From Aquirufa aurantiipilula (GTDB taxonomy: Bacteria; Bacteroidota; Bacteroidia; Cytophagales; Spirosomataceae), in the NCBI RefSeq assembly GCF_019923745.1, contig NZ_JAANOG010000001.1:310001-374000 (forward strand): a stretch of 64,000 nt of DNA. Reading direction: 5' to 3'. This document shows, one piece after another, positions 17,240 through 26,613 of the stretch. The notes beneath the pieces were generated by a model. The model was given only the letters and a program-made list of their open reading frames with translations, had not been told where the DNA came from and searched no databases. The first letter of the stretch is position 1. Each line of letters opens with the position of its first letter. A program made the position numbers and the translations under genes.

Positions 17240-17952
17240 AGCTCAATTAAGTAATGAGCTAGGTATAACATTGGAGTAAACAGAATACCAATAATAAACT
17301 TGTATAAGTAATTATTGAATGAAACGTTCATCCATTGTCCTAAACTCCAATTTCCAAAGAAATAGAAAGCAATACCAATAACCAATACGCTATCAATTAA
17401 TTGTGAAATCAAAGTAGATCCTGTGGCTCTAAGCCATATATGCTTTTGACCCGTTCTGGATTTTATTTTTTCAAATACCATGGCATCCAACATTTGACTT
17501 ACTAAAAATGCCGTCAATGATCCTGTGATAATACCAAGACCCTGTCTAAATATTCGAGAAAATGCATTATTAATGTCAAAGTTATTTGAATTATTCACTT
17601 GCAGCCAAAAGTCGGCAGGAACTAACAAAGTGGCTAAGTAAATAATCAAAAAAGAATAGGCAATAAATAAGGCTGTAGTATAGGAAATAAATCGAACACC
17701 TTTTTTACCGAAATAATCATTGATGATGTCCGAGGTAATAAATACAATGGGCCAATTAAGCGCACCTGCAGTTTGGTTAAAGTCCCAAGTATTGCCCCAT
17801 GGAGTTATTAATCCCAAAGGGGAGAAGCCAAGTGACTTTTCAATACTAACAATTTTCACACCAATAATCTCGGCAATAATGGCATTGGTTAAAAAAATTC
17901 CAAAAAGGAAAATAAATAACTTCTGCTTCCGAGAAAATTGATTGAATATCAT
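17215..17952 (-). CDS. VUT-family transporter (queuosine-precursor transporter, YhhQ-like)
   Basis: This 245-residue inner-membrane protein has about six hydrophobic helices. The family hallmarks ITSDIINDYFGKKGVRFI and LRATGSTLISQLIDSVLVIG match the YhhQ/VUT family, whose Escherichia coli member imports the queuosine precursors preQ0 and preQ1. Its start overlaps the aminotransferase stop by 4 bp, so the two are translationally coupled. Its end overlaps the convergent methyltransferase gene. No preQ1 riboswitch is visible in front of it, which fits a place inside an operon. Confidence 0.88.
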   Translation of the reverse strand: MIFNQFSRKQKLFIFLFGIFLTNAIIAEIIGVKIVSIEKSLGFSPLGLITPWGNTWDFNQTAGALNWPIVFITSDIINDYFGKKGVRFISYTTALFIAYSFLIIYLATLLVPADFWLQVNNSNNFDINNAFSRIFRQGLGIITGSLTAFLVSQMLDAMVFEKIKSRTGQKHIWLRATGSTLISQLIDSVLVIGIAFYFFGNWSLGQWMNVSFNNYLYKFIIGILFTPMLYLAHYLIELYLRPESD

Positions 17953-19160
17953 CGTCTGTAATTATCAAAATGCAAAGCTATTTTGTCTAAAGCTAAAGAA
18001 AGCTGCTCAACATGGGGTAAAAATACAATTCTAAAGTGGTCTCTTTGTTTGAAATTAAAACCTCGACCAGCCACAACTAGAATTTTTTGTTCTTCCAATA
18101 ATGACATAACAAAGTGTTCGTCATCTTCAAATGTGAATTTTCCTAAATCAATCTTAGGGAAGAGGTATAAAGCACCTTTAGGTTTCACACAACTTACGCC
18201 GTCAATAGCATTTAATTTTTCGTAGGCTAATTGCATTTGTTTGTACAATCGGCCACCTGGTGCTACTAAATCATTTATGGACTGATAACCACCCAAAGCA
18301 GTTTGTATACCAAATTGAGTAATGACATTCGCACATAAACGAGTGCTAAATAAAAAATTCAAACCTTCTATATAGGACTTGGCTTTATGTTTTGCCCCAG
18401 TTAATATCATCCAACCTCCTCGGAATCCAGCTGCTCGATAATTTTTTGATAAACCACCCATCGTAACAATCAAAATATCATCACATAGACCAGCAGCAGA
18501 ATAATGGTCATGTTGATCGAAAAGAATCTTATCATAAATTTCATCTGAAAACAAAATCAATTTATGCTTAGCGGCTAATTGGACTATTTTATCAACTGTC
18601 TCTTTAGAATATACTGCACCGGTGGGATTATTTGGATTAATCATGACAATGGCCCTGCATTTGTCCGTGATTTTGGATTCCATGTCTTCTAAATCGGGCT
18701 GCCAATCACTTGATTCATCACAGACATAATGTACGGAATTACCTCCAGCTAGACCTACTACTGTAGTCCATAAAGGATAATCGGGAGAAGGAATCAATAC
18801 TTCGTCATCAGGGTTCAAAAGAGCCATCATGACCAAAGAGATCAATTCGCTGACACCATTACCAATGTAAATATCTTCTATCAATATATTTTTGACGCCC
18901 TTATTTTGATAATATTGCATAACAGCCTTTCTAGCTGCAAATAGTCCTCGGGAATCGGTATATCCTTGAGCATTTCGAATATTGACGATGATATCATGAA
19001 CAATTTCATCTGGAGTTTCGAAACCGAATGCGGCAGGATTTCCAATATTGAGTGAAGTTATTTTATATCCTTGATTTTGAAGGGCTAAAGCTTTGTCATA
19101 CACAGGCCCTCGAATTTCATACTTCAAATGCTCTAACCTGCTACTTTTTAATATATCCAT
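17949..19160 (-). CDS. Class I/II PLP-dependent aminotransferase (AlaA-like)
   Basis: This protein of about 403 residues is a fold-type I aminotransferase. It has SSRLEHLKYEIRGPV at the start (typical of AlaA alanine transaminases), INPNNPTGAVY (174-184), the SDEIYDKIL loop, and the PLP lysine K239 in GGLSKNYRAAGFRGGWM. The predicted reaction is glutamate plus pyruvate to alanine plus 2-oxoglutarate. I chose the ATG at 19160, because a frame extended to 19223 adds 21 residues unlike any AlaA N-terminus and would overlap the divergent gene. It is coupled to the VUT transporter downstream. Confidence 0.93.
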   Translation of the reverse strand: MDILKSSRLEHLKYEIRGPVYDKALALQNQGYKITSLNIGNPAAFGFETPDEIVHDIIVNIRNAQGYTDSRGLFAARKAVMQYYQNKGVKNILIEDIYIGNGVSELISLVMMALLNPDDEVLIPSPDYPLWTTVVGLAGGNSVHYVCDESSDWQPDLEDMESKITDKCRAIVMINPNNPTGAVYSKETVDKIVQLAAKHKLILFSDEIYDKILFDQHDHYSAAGLCDDILIVTMGGLSKNYRAAGFRGGWMILTGAKHKAKSYIEGLNFLFSTRLCANVITQFGIQTALGGYQSINDLVAPGGRLYKQMQLAYEKLNAIDGVSCVKPKGALYLFPKIDLGKFTFEDDEHFVMSLLEEQKILVVAGRGFNFKQRDHFRIVFLPHVEQLSLALDKIALHFDNYRR

Positions 19161-19193
19161 TGAAAAAAAATAAGAATTGTAAAAATAGTAATT

Positions 19194-19201
19194 TACTTTT
19201 G
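19194..19201 (+). promoter_or_regulatory. Bacteroidota -7 element for the Bat-like/purC operon
   Basis: TACTTTTG matches TAnnTTTG exactly and lies 21 bases upstream of the ATG at 19223, in the short divergent gap with the aminotransferase gene. The only -33-like TTG is closer than ideal (14-base spacer), so the call is tentative. Confidence 0.35.
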
Positions 19202-19222
19202 AATTGTTTTTAAGCACACTCA

Positions 19223-19912
19223 ATGAATTTCACGCAGCTTTTTATTATTCTATTGAGTTTATTTTCAGGTATTTACCTCCTTATTCTTTGGAGATATTGG
19301 AGAAATTCAAGTGGGATTTTTCGTATATCGGGAATATTTATCTTCAAGATACTAGCTAGACTAAGCATATTCTTACTGTTTTTCTGGCTTTTCATATCCT
19401 ATTTAGAACCTGCAGGAAACACAAGAAATTTAGCAGACCCTTTGCTTGTCAGCTATCGATTGCCTCAATCATTTACCCAATCCAAAGAAAGATGGCAAGA
19501 AGCTCAATCCTTAATTTCAGAAGATTTAAAGCGGACTCAACCTGTATATGCCTCGCTAACAATATATAAGGGTAATCCCGTGAATACTGAAACAATAATT
19601 CCAACAACACCATTGCAGTCATTTATGGGATTGTTGGAAAATCCTGAAGTATTGAATTTGAAACATTCAGTCCTTAGATTTGAAAATTCAGTAAAAGGAG
19701 TGGGTAATGAGTTTAATCAAATTAGTAAAATCGTAAAACGGGGTAATCTTAGTCAAGAATTCACCCTCACCAATCAAGAAACTTCTTATTTTACTTTTCT
19801 TAGCTCGAATAATTGGACTGAATTAGTCGATATGAAGGTATATTTATTAATTTTGTTATTGATATTAATCACATCAGATTTACTCTTTATTCTGCATATA
19901 ATTAAGATATAG
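19223..19912 (+). CDS. Unrecognised membrane protein, possibly a degenerate BatA/BatB-like VWA protein
   Basis: This 229-residue protein has two N-terminal helices (about 5-24 and 38-60), a soluble region of about 140 residues, and one C-terminal helix (about 203-226). This is the topology of BatA/BatB aerotolerance proteins. The segments SKERWQEAQSLISEDLK, VYASLTIYKG and PLQSFMGLLE can be laid on the helix-strand-helix pattern of a VWA domain. The metal-binding DxSxS is absent, with VSYRLPQS (about 76-83) in its place. It is followed by a TPR-like gene, as in batB-batC. The relationship is inferred from topology and pattern, not strong identity; a wholly unrelated membrane protein remains possible. 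Confidence 0.6.
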   Translation: MNFTQLFIILLSLFSGIYLLILWRYWRNSSGIFRISGIFIFKILARLSIFLLFFWLFISYLEPAGNTRNLADPLLVSYRLPQSFTQSKERWQEAQSLISEDLKRTQPVYASLTIYKGNPVNTETIIPTTPLQSFMGLLENPEVLNLKHSVLRFENSVKGVGNEFNQISKIVKRGNLSQEFTLTNQETSYFTFLSSNNWTELVDMKVYLLILLLILITSDLLFILHIIKI

Positions 19913-19913
19913 T

Positions 19914-20456
19914 TTGTTTACATCTTACTTGTACATTTTCTTGTTGATTTACCAGGGCTTATTTTCAAATAGGGCTAGTGTTTACAATAAAGATATTCAG
20001 CAGGTTAATTATTTGATTAAGCAAAAGCGAAATGCGGAAGCTTTGTATTGGATAAAGAAAGCAAAGGGTAAAGATATTTTCATCAACAAAGAATTAGAGA
20101 AGACGCAGGCATTGTTAAGTATTCGATTGAATCAAATGGTGGAAAATTCTAGCCATTTTTCAAGTTCGGATTCCAATGAACTATTAATCCAAGCGGCTAT
20201 TTTAGAAAAGCAAGGAAACATAGATCAAGCTATCTCTCTAATTGAAAAAGGAATTAAAGACAATCCGGTTTCTGATACGCTTATCAAACAATATGAAATA
20301 TATGCCTATAAATGGAGAAAATTACTTCCCATTTTAAAATCGAATAGGCAAAATCAGTTGTTACAGGAGCAGCAAAATATGAATCGAATAAATACCAAAG
20401 AGGCATTGGGTTTATTAGATTTAATGAAAAAGAAAGAAAGAATTCTAATATATTAA
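19914..20456 (+). CDS. Hypothetical TPR-like protein with N-terminal signal or anchor
   Basis: This 180-residue protein has a hydrophobic N-terminus (SYLYIFLLIYQGLFS), likely a signal peptide or anchor, then helical repeats (VNYLIKQKRNAEALYWIKKA and LIQAAILEKQGNIDQAISLI) typical of TPR units. The start is TTG at 19914, one base after the stop of the preceding gene, with no better ATG, so translation is probably coupled. It ends 2 bp before purC. Together with the upstream membrane protein it resembles a reduced BatB/BatC pair. The function is not known. Confidence 0.65.
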   Translation: MFTSYLYIFLLIYQGLFSNRASVYNKDIQQVNYLIKQKRNAEALYWIKKAKGKDIFINKELEKTQALLSIRLNQMVENSSHFSSSDSNELLIQAAILEKQGNIDQAISLIEKGIKDNPVSDTLIKQYEIYAYKWRKLLPILKSNRQNQLLQEQQNMNRINTKEALGLLDLMKKKERILIY

Positions 20457-20458
20457 TT

Positions 20459-21406
20459 ATGGAAAATAAGGCTCAAAGTCAGTTTAACTTCAAGAATCAA
20501 ACGGCTTTTTACAGGGGCAAAGTTCGGGATGTGTATAGCATTGGAAATGATCGCTTATTGATGGTTACTTCAGATCGTATTTCAGCTTTTGATGTGATTC
20601 TACCTAGAACCATTCCTTTTAAGGGTCAAGTGTTAAACCAAATAGCTACTTATTTTTTGAATAAAACCCGAGATATTATTCCTAATTGGTTAATCGACAC
20701 TCCAGATCCCAATGCAGCCTATGGATATAAATGTACTCCAATTCCTATTGAAATGGTGGTTAGAGGATATGTAGCAGGACATTTATGGCGTGAGTATAAA
20801 TCTGGAAAAAGAGAAGTATGTGGAGTTGCCTTACCTGAAGGTTTAAAGGAGAATGACAAATTGCCAAATCCAATCATTACACCTACTACAAAAGCAAGTG
20901 AAGGTCACGATGAAGATATATCAGTGGCTAAAATATTAGAGCTAGGCATCGTGTCTGAGGAAATCATGAATCAATTATGTCAAAAAGCTTTGGCGTTATT
21001 TGAAAGAGGATCCCAAATGGCACAAGAGAAAGGTTTGATTTTAGTAGATACTAAATATGAATTCGGATTATTAGATGGCCAAATCATGTTAATGGACGAG
21101 ATTCATACACCTGATTCTTCTCGATATTTTTATGCTAACACCTACCAAGAATTATTGGAAAAAGGACTTCCTCAAAAACAATTATCTAAGGAATTTGTAA
21201 GGGAATGGCTTATTGCGAATGGATTTCAAGGGAAAGAAGGTCAAATGGTCCCTAATATATCGGATGAATTTGTAGAAGAAATTTCCAACAGATACATTCT
21301 ATTATATGAGGAGATTACAGGTCAAAAATTCATTAAAGAACCCCAAGAAAATTTAGAACAACGTATATTTAATCACGTAAACCAATACTTAGAAAATGTC
21401 AACTAG
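20459..21406 (+). CDS. purC: Phosphoribosylaminoimidazole-succinocarboxamide synthase
   Basis: SAICAR synthase joins CAIR and aspartate using ATP in de novo purine synthesis. The 315-residue protein is the longer PurC type. It carries YRGKVRDVYSIGNDRLLMVT at the start, the RISAFDVILP loop, MVVRGYVAGHLWREYKSG, PIITPTTKASEGHDEDIS and VDTKYEFGLLDGQIMLMDEIHTPDSSRY. It follows the TPR gene by 2 bp and its last 11 bases overlap the STAS gene, so these genes are probably cotranscribed. Confidence 0.97.
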   Translation: MENKAQSQFNFKNQTAFYRGKVRDVYSIGNDRLLMVTSDRISAFDVILPRTIPFKGQVLNQIATYFLNKTRDIIPNWLIDTPDPNAAYGYKCTPIPIEMVVRGYVAGHLWREYKSGKREVCGVALPEGLKENDKLPNPIITPTTKASEGHDEDISVAKILELGIVSEEIMNQLCQKALALFERGSQMAQEKGLILVDTKYEFGLLDGQIMLMDEIHTPDSSRYFYANTYQELLEKGLPQKQLSKEFVREWLIANGFQGKEGQMVPNISDEFVEEISNRYILLYEEITGQKFIKEPQENLEQRIFNHVNQYLENVN

Positions 21407-21833
21407 TGCTTTATTTCAACTTGATCAAAACGAAAGTTATGCTTTAATTGACTGGAAAGGCGAAAACTTAGTTCAAAGCAATTATGAAGAATTAGAAAAT
21501 GTCGTTCGATTGCTTTTTAAAAAAGAGTACACCAATATGATTTTAAATATCTCCAAAGTCACAGAATTGGATGGATATGGAGTATCTGCGATACGTAAAG
21601 GGACTAAAATTTGTTCTAATGAATCCGGTTTATTTGTGGTGGTAAGTAAAGATGAAGCTGTGGTAGAACGATTGGATCAAGCTAAAATTGAAAACCTAAC
21701 GATCATGAATACGGTTAGGGAAGGTGTAGATGCAATCTATTTGAATGATTTAGAAAATGATTTTGGGGATGGAGACGAAGAAGAGGAGAATGAATTCGGT
21801 GGAGAATCAGCAGATTACGGCGATGATTACTAA
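21396..21833 (+). CDS. STAS-domain protein (anti-sigma-factor antagonist-like)
   Basis: This 145-residue protein has a STAS fold over about residues 5-110 (strands EESYALIDWKG-like, NMILNISKVTELDGYGVSAI, GLFVVVSKDEAVVERL), similar to SpoIIAA/RsbV. The usual phosphorylatable Asp-Ser pair is replaced by LDGYGVSAI, so classic kinase control is uncertain. The C-terminal 25 residues are strongly acidic (DFGDGDEEEENEFGG). It overlaps purC by 11 bp. No partner anti-sigma kinase is encoded nearby. It may act in partner switching or as a scaffold; the role is unknown. Confidence 0.8.
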   Translation: MSTSALFQLDQNESYALIDWKGENLVQSNYEELENVVRLLFKKEYTNMILNISKVTELDGYGVSAIRKGTKICSNESGLFVVVSKDEAVVERLDQAKIENLTIMNTVREGVDAIYLNDLENDFGDGDEEEENEFGGESADYGDDY

Positions 21834-21912
21834 TTAATTGCACTCTATCAAGATATTTTGTACTTGTTTAGTGATATTTTAGTAACAGTATTATATTTTG
21901 TTTATTCAATGA

Positions 21913-21941
21913 ATTGCCAAATATATTTTTGATTAAATTTG
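21913..21941 (+). promoter_or_regulatory. Candidate promoter for gltBD
   Basis: ATTG (21913-21916) and TAAATTTG (21934-21941) are separated by 17 bases, a good Bacteroidota -33/-7 pair. They lie about 95 bp upstream of the gltB ATG within a 202-bp AT-rich leader. A second TATTTTTG occurs just upstream and is an alternative -7 element. Confidence 0.45.
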
Positions 21942-21964
21942 ATATTGCTTATATAAATATCAAA
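21938..21964. promoter_or_regulatory. Dyad overlapping the gltB transcription start
   Basis: TTTGATATT (21938-21946) and AATATCAAA (21956-21964) are perfect nine-base inverted copies nine bases apart. They overlap the end of the -7 element and the expected start site of gltBD. The position is that of a repressor operator or an unstable leader hairpin. The rest of the leader holds no small ORF or clear RNA fold that I can support. Confidence 0.4.
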
Positions 21965-22035
21965 TTGTCAACCATTACTGATATTTAATTTTGTTAAGAA
22001 TTTTTAGTTTATTATTAGAATATTAATAGTTTCTT

Positions 22036-25000
22036 ATGGAAGTCATGAATGAAGAGGGATTGTATCGGAAAGAATTTGAGCACGATGCTTGTGGTATTGG
22101 TTTTGTAGCCAGTATGAAGGGCATTAAATCGCATCGAATTGTACAAGATTCAATTAAGATGTTGATTCGTATGGACCACCGAGGTGCATGTGGTTGTGAT
22201 CCTAACTCAGGTGATGGAGCTGGAGTATTAGTTCAGTTACCTCATGAATTCTTTTTTGAAGAAACAGCTAAATTGGGATTTGCTTTACCATCCTTAGGAC
22301 AATATGGTGTAGGTATGGTTTTCTTCCCTAAAGATGAAACTCTCATCAAAGAGTGTAAGGAAATTATAGAAAGAAAAGCCAAGAAATTAAGTCTACGTAT
22401 TTTGGGATACAGAAATGTACCTGTGGATAATACTGAAATTTTAGGTGCAGATTCAGGAAATGAAGAGCCTTCGATTCAACAGTTATTTATAGAAAGACCA
22501 GAATCTTGCTTAAGCGAGATTGATTTTGAAAGAAAATTGTATGTATTCCGTCAATATGTAACCCGTCTTTTAAATGAGACGATTGTTCAACTGAACGGGA
22601 AGTTTTATTTCGCCTCTCTATCTTGTCGTACCATTATTTATAAGGGTATGTTAACAACCATGCAGGTTCCTGGTTATTTCCAGGATTTGTTCCAAGAGAA
22701 CTTTACTTCTGCATTGGCCATTGTTCACTCACGTTTCTCCACTAATACTTTCCCAGAGTGGAGATTGGCACAACCATTCCGTTATATAGCTCATAATGGT
22801 GAAATTAATACTGTAAAAGGTAATTCTTCTTGGATGCAGGCTCAATCAGCCTTATTCTCAAGCAAATATTTTAGTCAGGAAGAATTAGATATGATTTTAC
22901 CAGTGTGTAGTTTGGGTCAATCAGATTCAGCCATTCTGGATAATGCCATTGAAATTTTATATTTAAGTGGAAGAAGCCTACCTCATGTGATGATGATGTT
23001 GATTCCAGAAGCCTGGGATGGAAATGAGTCCATGGAAAGCTATAAAAAAGATTTCTATGAGTACCATGCCGCCATGATGGAGCCTTGGGATGGTCCTGCT
23101 TCTATTTCATTTACGGATGGAAAGATGATTGGAGCTACTTTGGATAGAAATGGATTACGTCCATCTAGATATTGGGTAACAGAAGATGATCATGTGATCA
23201 TGGCTTCGGAAGCGGGTGTATTGGATTTAGATCCAGCAACAATTGTTTCAAAAGGTCGTTTGCAACCAGGTAAAATGTTTGTCGTAGACATGGAGCAGGG
23301 TAGAATTATACCTGATGAAGAATTAAAAGAGAAAATTTGTCAGCAACAACCTTATGGACAATGGTTACGTGAAAATAAAATTCGCGTTGAAGATTTACCA
23401 GAAGCAGGAAGTGAGTACCGTCAACCTAAGCCAGTTGAATTAATTTCGCGTCAACAAATATTTGGTTTTACTACGGAAGATATTCGTGTAGTATTGGCTC
23501 AAATGGCTGAAACGGGTAAGGAAGCTTTAGGCTCCATGGGTATTGATACTCCTTTGGCAGTATTATCTGATAAAGCACAACATCTTTCTAGTTATTTCAA
23601 GCAGTTATTTGCACAAGTAACCAATCCTCCGATTGACCCAATTCGTGAGAGAATGGTGATGTCCCTGTTGACGGATATTGGCGGTCTTTCTAATTTATTA
23701 GATGAAACACCTAGCCATTGTAGACAAATAGAAATCCAACAACCTGTACTGCGTAACAAAGAGGTAGAAAAAATTCGTTGGATTGACCACGCTAATTTTC
23801 AAACCAAATCCATTCACATGACATTCCGTTCTTCGGAAGAATCAGGTGTATTGAAAAAAGCATTACATCGTATTTGTCAATATGCAGAAGATGCTGTGGA
23901 TGATGGATATTCCATTATTTTATTAACAGATAGAGGAATAGATTCTTCGCATGCACCTATTCCTTCTCTTTTGGCTTTGGGAGCAGTGCATAATCATTTA
24001 ATTCGTACCAAGAAACGTGCTAAAGTTGGTATTATTATTGAGGCAGGAGATGTGTGGGAAACACATCACTTTGCTACATTAATTGGTTACGGAGCTTCAG
24101 CTATTAACCCATATATGGCTTTTGAAACTATCAAGGCGATGAAAGACAATCGTTTGGTAGATCAAAGTTTATCCTATGAGAAATTAGAATACAATTACAT
24201 CAAAGCGGTCAATGGAGAATTATTAAAGATATTCTCTAAAATGGGTATATCTACTCTTCAATCGTACCAAGGAGCTCAAATATTTGAAATTTTAGGATTG
24301 AGTAAAGATGTAGTTGACAACTACTTTAGTGGATCAATTTCTCGAATCAATGGGGTCGATTTAGATACCATTGCTAAAGAAGCTTTGATTAAACATCAAT
24401 CAGGATTTGCTCTTTTAAAATCAGATCATCCGAAATTAGAAGTAGGAGGTATTTATCAATGGAAGCAACGTGGTGAAGAGCATTTATTTAACCCTCAAAC
24501 GATTCACTTATTACAACAGTCGACGAAGGTAAATGATTATTCCACATACAAGAAGTATTCTAAATTAATTGATGATCAAAGTAAGAAGTCAATTACTTTA
24601 CGTGGTTTATTACGATTCAAGAATGCTAATTCGATTTCCATTGATGAAGTTGAACCAATTGAGAATATTTTGAAGCGTTTTGCAACTGGGGCCATGTCAT
24701 TTGGGTCCATTTCATACGAAGCACATACAACATTAGCTATTGCCATGAACCGTATTGGCGGTAAATCCAATACAGGAGAAGGAGGAGAAGATCCAATTCG
24801 TTTTGAAAAAATGAAGAATGGTGATTCTATGAATTCCGCCATTAAGCAAGTGGCATCGGGTAGATTTGGTGTAACAGCCAATTACTTAACGAATGCCGTT
24901 GAGCTTCAAATAAAAATGGCTCAAGGTGCTAAGCCAGGAGAAGGAGGTCAACTTCCAGGACATAAAGTGGATGATTGGATTGGTAAAACAAGACATTCTA

Positions 25001-26604
25001 CACCAGGTGTTGGCTTAATTTCACCTCCTCCTCACCACGATATTTATTCGATTGAAGATTTAGCTCAATTGATTTTTGATTTAAAAAATGCTAATAGAGC
25101 TGCGCGTATTTCAGTTAAATTAGTTTCTGAAGCAGGTGTGGGTACTATCGCTGCAGGTGTCGCTAAAGCTCACGCAGACCATATTTTGATTGCTGGTTAT
25201 GATGGAGGAACAGGAGCCTCACCTTTATCTTCTATTCGTCATGCAGGCTTACCTTGGGAACTTGGTTTAGCAGAAACACATCAGACTTTAGTTAAAAATA
25301 AGCTAAGAGGTCGTGTGACAATTCAAACAGATGGTCAGATAAAAACCGGTCGTGATATTGCTATAGCTGCATTATTAGGAGCTGAAGAGTTTGGTGTTGC
25401 TACTGCGGCATTGGTTACAGCAGGTTGCATCATGATGCGTAAGTGTCATTTAAATACTTGTCCAGTTGGTGTGGCAACACAAAATCCTGAATTAAGGGCA
25501 TTGTATACAGGTAAGCCAGAGCATGTGGTTAATCTATTCCATTTCTTAGCTCAAGAATTGCGTGAAATCATGGCGGAATTAGGGTTCCGTAAAATTGAAG
25601 ATATGATCGGTCGTGTAGATTATTTAAGCATGGCAGATGTTGCTTCTCATTGGAAATTTAAGCACATTGATTTATCACCAATCCTAAAACCATCTAATCC
25701 AGGAGAAGGAGTAGCAGTATTTAAATCCGAGGAGCAAGATCATGGTTTAGCGGAACAATTGGATTGGGAAATTTTGAAAATTGCTCAAGCAGCCATTGAT
25801 TCTAAAAAACAAGTGAACGGTGAGTTTAACATCATAAATGTAAATCGTTCTGTAGGTACTATATTATCGAATGAAATCACCAAGAAATACGGAGATAAAG
25901 CACTTCCTGACGGTTTAATTCATATTAAATTTAAAGGTACGGCTGGTCAATCCTTTGGTGCTTTTTCAGTTAAAGGCTTGAAATTTGAAATCGAAGGTGA
26001 TGCTAATGACTATATTGGTAAAGGCCTTTGTGGAGCTACCTTAATTGCTTATCCATCACCTGCGGCCAAGTTTATTGCTGCAGAGAATTCCATTGTAGGT
26101 AACGTTTCCTTCTATGGAGCAACCTCAGGTGAGGCATATTTAGCTGGTATGGCTGGTGAGCGTTTCTGTGTGAGAAATTCTGGAGCGAAAGTCGTAGTGG
26201 AAGGTATAGGAGATCACGGTTGTGAATATATGACGGGGGGATTGGTATTGATATTAGGTGCAACTGGAAGGAATTTCGGTGCAGGTATGTCAGGTGGTGT
26301 AGCCTATATTTTAGATGAAAAGAATGACTTTGAAGCTAAGGTAAATCGTGAAATGGTCGAGATTACTGATTTAAATCAAGAAGATGTTCAAATTGTTTCT
26401 ATGTATTTAGCGAAGCATGTTGAATTAACTGGATCAGTAAAAGGGAAATATGTAATGGATAACTTTAAGTCAATGACTAGTTTATTCAAAAAAGTATTAC
26501 CAATAGACTATAGAAATGCATTGGCAAGTAGACATTTAAGCATCACGGATGTATTAAATGACAAAGACAAAGTATATCAAAATATTAAAGTAGAATTAAA
26601 CTAA
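22036..26604 (+). CDS. gltB: Glutamate synthase large (alpha) subunit
   Basis: GltB converts glutamine and 2-oxoglutarate to two glutamates. The 1522-residue protein has an N-terminal class II amidotransferase domain whose nucleophile is C19 in HDACGIGFVAS after a short propeptide. A central domain, the FMN-binding synthase domain with the 3Fe-4S cysteines C1131, C1137 and C1142 (CIMMRKCHLNTCPVG), and the C-terminal beta-helix GXGXG domain follow. Length is standard. The ATG at 22045 (MNEEG) is an alternative start that would bring the catalytic Cys closer to the N-terminus. It is followed 9 bp later by gltD. Confidence 0.98.
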   Translation: MEVMNEEGLYRKEFEHDACGIGFVASMKGIKSHRIVQDSIKMLIRMDHRGACGCDPNSGDGAGVLVQLPHEFFFEETAKLGFALPSLGQYGVGMVFFPKDETLIKECKEIIERKAKKLSLRILGYRNVPVDNTEILGADSGNEEPSIQQLFIERPESCLSEIDFERKLYVFRQYVTRLLNETIVQLNGKFYFASLSCRTIIYKGMLTTMQVPGYFQDLFQENFTSALAIVHSRFSTNTFPEWRLAQPFRYIAHNGEINTVKGNSSWMQAQSALFSSKYFSQEELDMILPVCSLGQSDSAILDNAIEILYLSGRSLPHVMMMLIPEAWDGNESMESYKKDFYEYHAAMMEPWDGPASISFTDGKMIGATLDRNGLRPSRYWVTEDDHVIMASEAGVLDLDPATIVSKGRLQPGKMFVVDMEQGRIIPDEELKEKICQQQPYGQWLRENKIRVEDLPEAGSEYRQPKPVELISRQQIFGFTTEDIRVVLAQMAETGKEALGSMGIDTPLAVLSDKAQHLSSYFKQLFAQVTNPPIDPIRERMVMSLLTDIGGLSNLLDETPSHCRQIEIQQPVLRNKEVEKIRWIDHANFQTKSIHMTFRSSEESGVLKKALHRICQYAEDAVDDGYSIILLTDRGIDSSHAPIPSLLALGAVHNHLIRTKKRAKVGIIIEAGDVWETHHFATLIGYGASAINPYMAFETIKAMKDNRLVDQSLSYEKLEYNYIKAVNGELLKIFSKMGISTLQSYQGAQIFEILGLSKDVVDNYFSGSISRINGVDLDTIAKEALIKHQSGFALLKSDHPKLEVGGIYQWKQRGEEHLFNPQTIHLLQQSTKVNDYSTYKKYSKLIDDQSKKSITLRGLLRFKNANSISIDEVEPIENILKRFATGAMSFGSISYEAHTTLAIAMNRIGGKSNTGEGGEDPIRFEKMKNGDSMNSAIKQVASGRFGVTANYLTNAVELQIKMAQGAKPGEGGQLPGHKVDDWIGKTRHSTPGVGLISPPPHHDIYSIEDLAQLIFDLKNANRAARISVKLVSEAGVGTIAAGVAKAHADHILIAGYDGGTGASPLSSIRHAGLPWELGLAETHQTLVKNKLRGRVTIQTDGQIKTGRDIAIAALLGAEEFGVATAALVTAGCIMMRKCHLNTCPVGVATQNPELRALYTGKPEHVVNLFHFLAQELREIMAELGFRKIEDMIGRVDYLSMADVASHWKFKHIDLSPILKPSNPGEGVAVFKSEEQDHGLAEQLDWEILKIAQAAIDSKKQVNGEFNIINVNRSVGTILSNEITKKYGDKALPDGLIHIKFKGTAGQSFGAFSVKGLKFEIEGDANDYIGKGLCGATLIAYPSPAAKFIAAENSIVGNVSFYGATSGEAYLAGMAGERFCVRNSGAKVVVEGIGDHGCEYMTGGLVLILGATGRNFGAGMSGGVAYILDEKNDFEAKVNREMVEITDLNQEDVQIVSMYLAKHVELTGSVKGKYVMDNFKSMTSLFKKVLPIDYRNALASRHLSITDVLNDKDKVYQNIKVELN

Positions 26605-26613
26605 TTATTGAAA

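Noticed and set aside
24576-24881. A 101-codon minus-strand frame inside gltB
   Set aside because: It lies within the conserved FMN domain of gltB and has no recognisable protein features.
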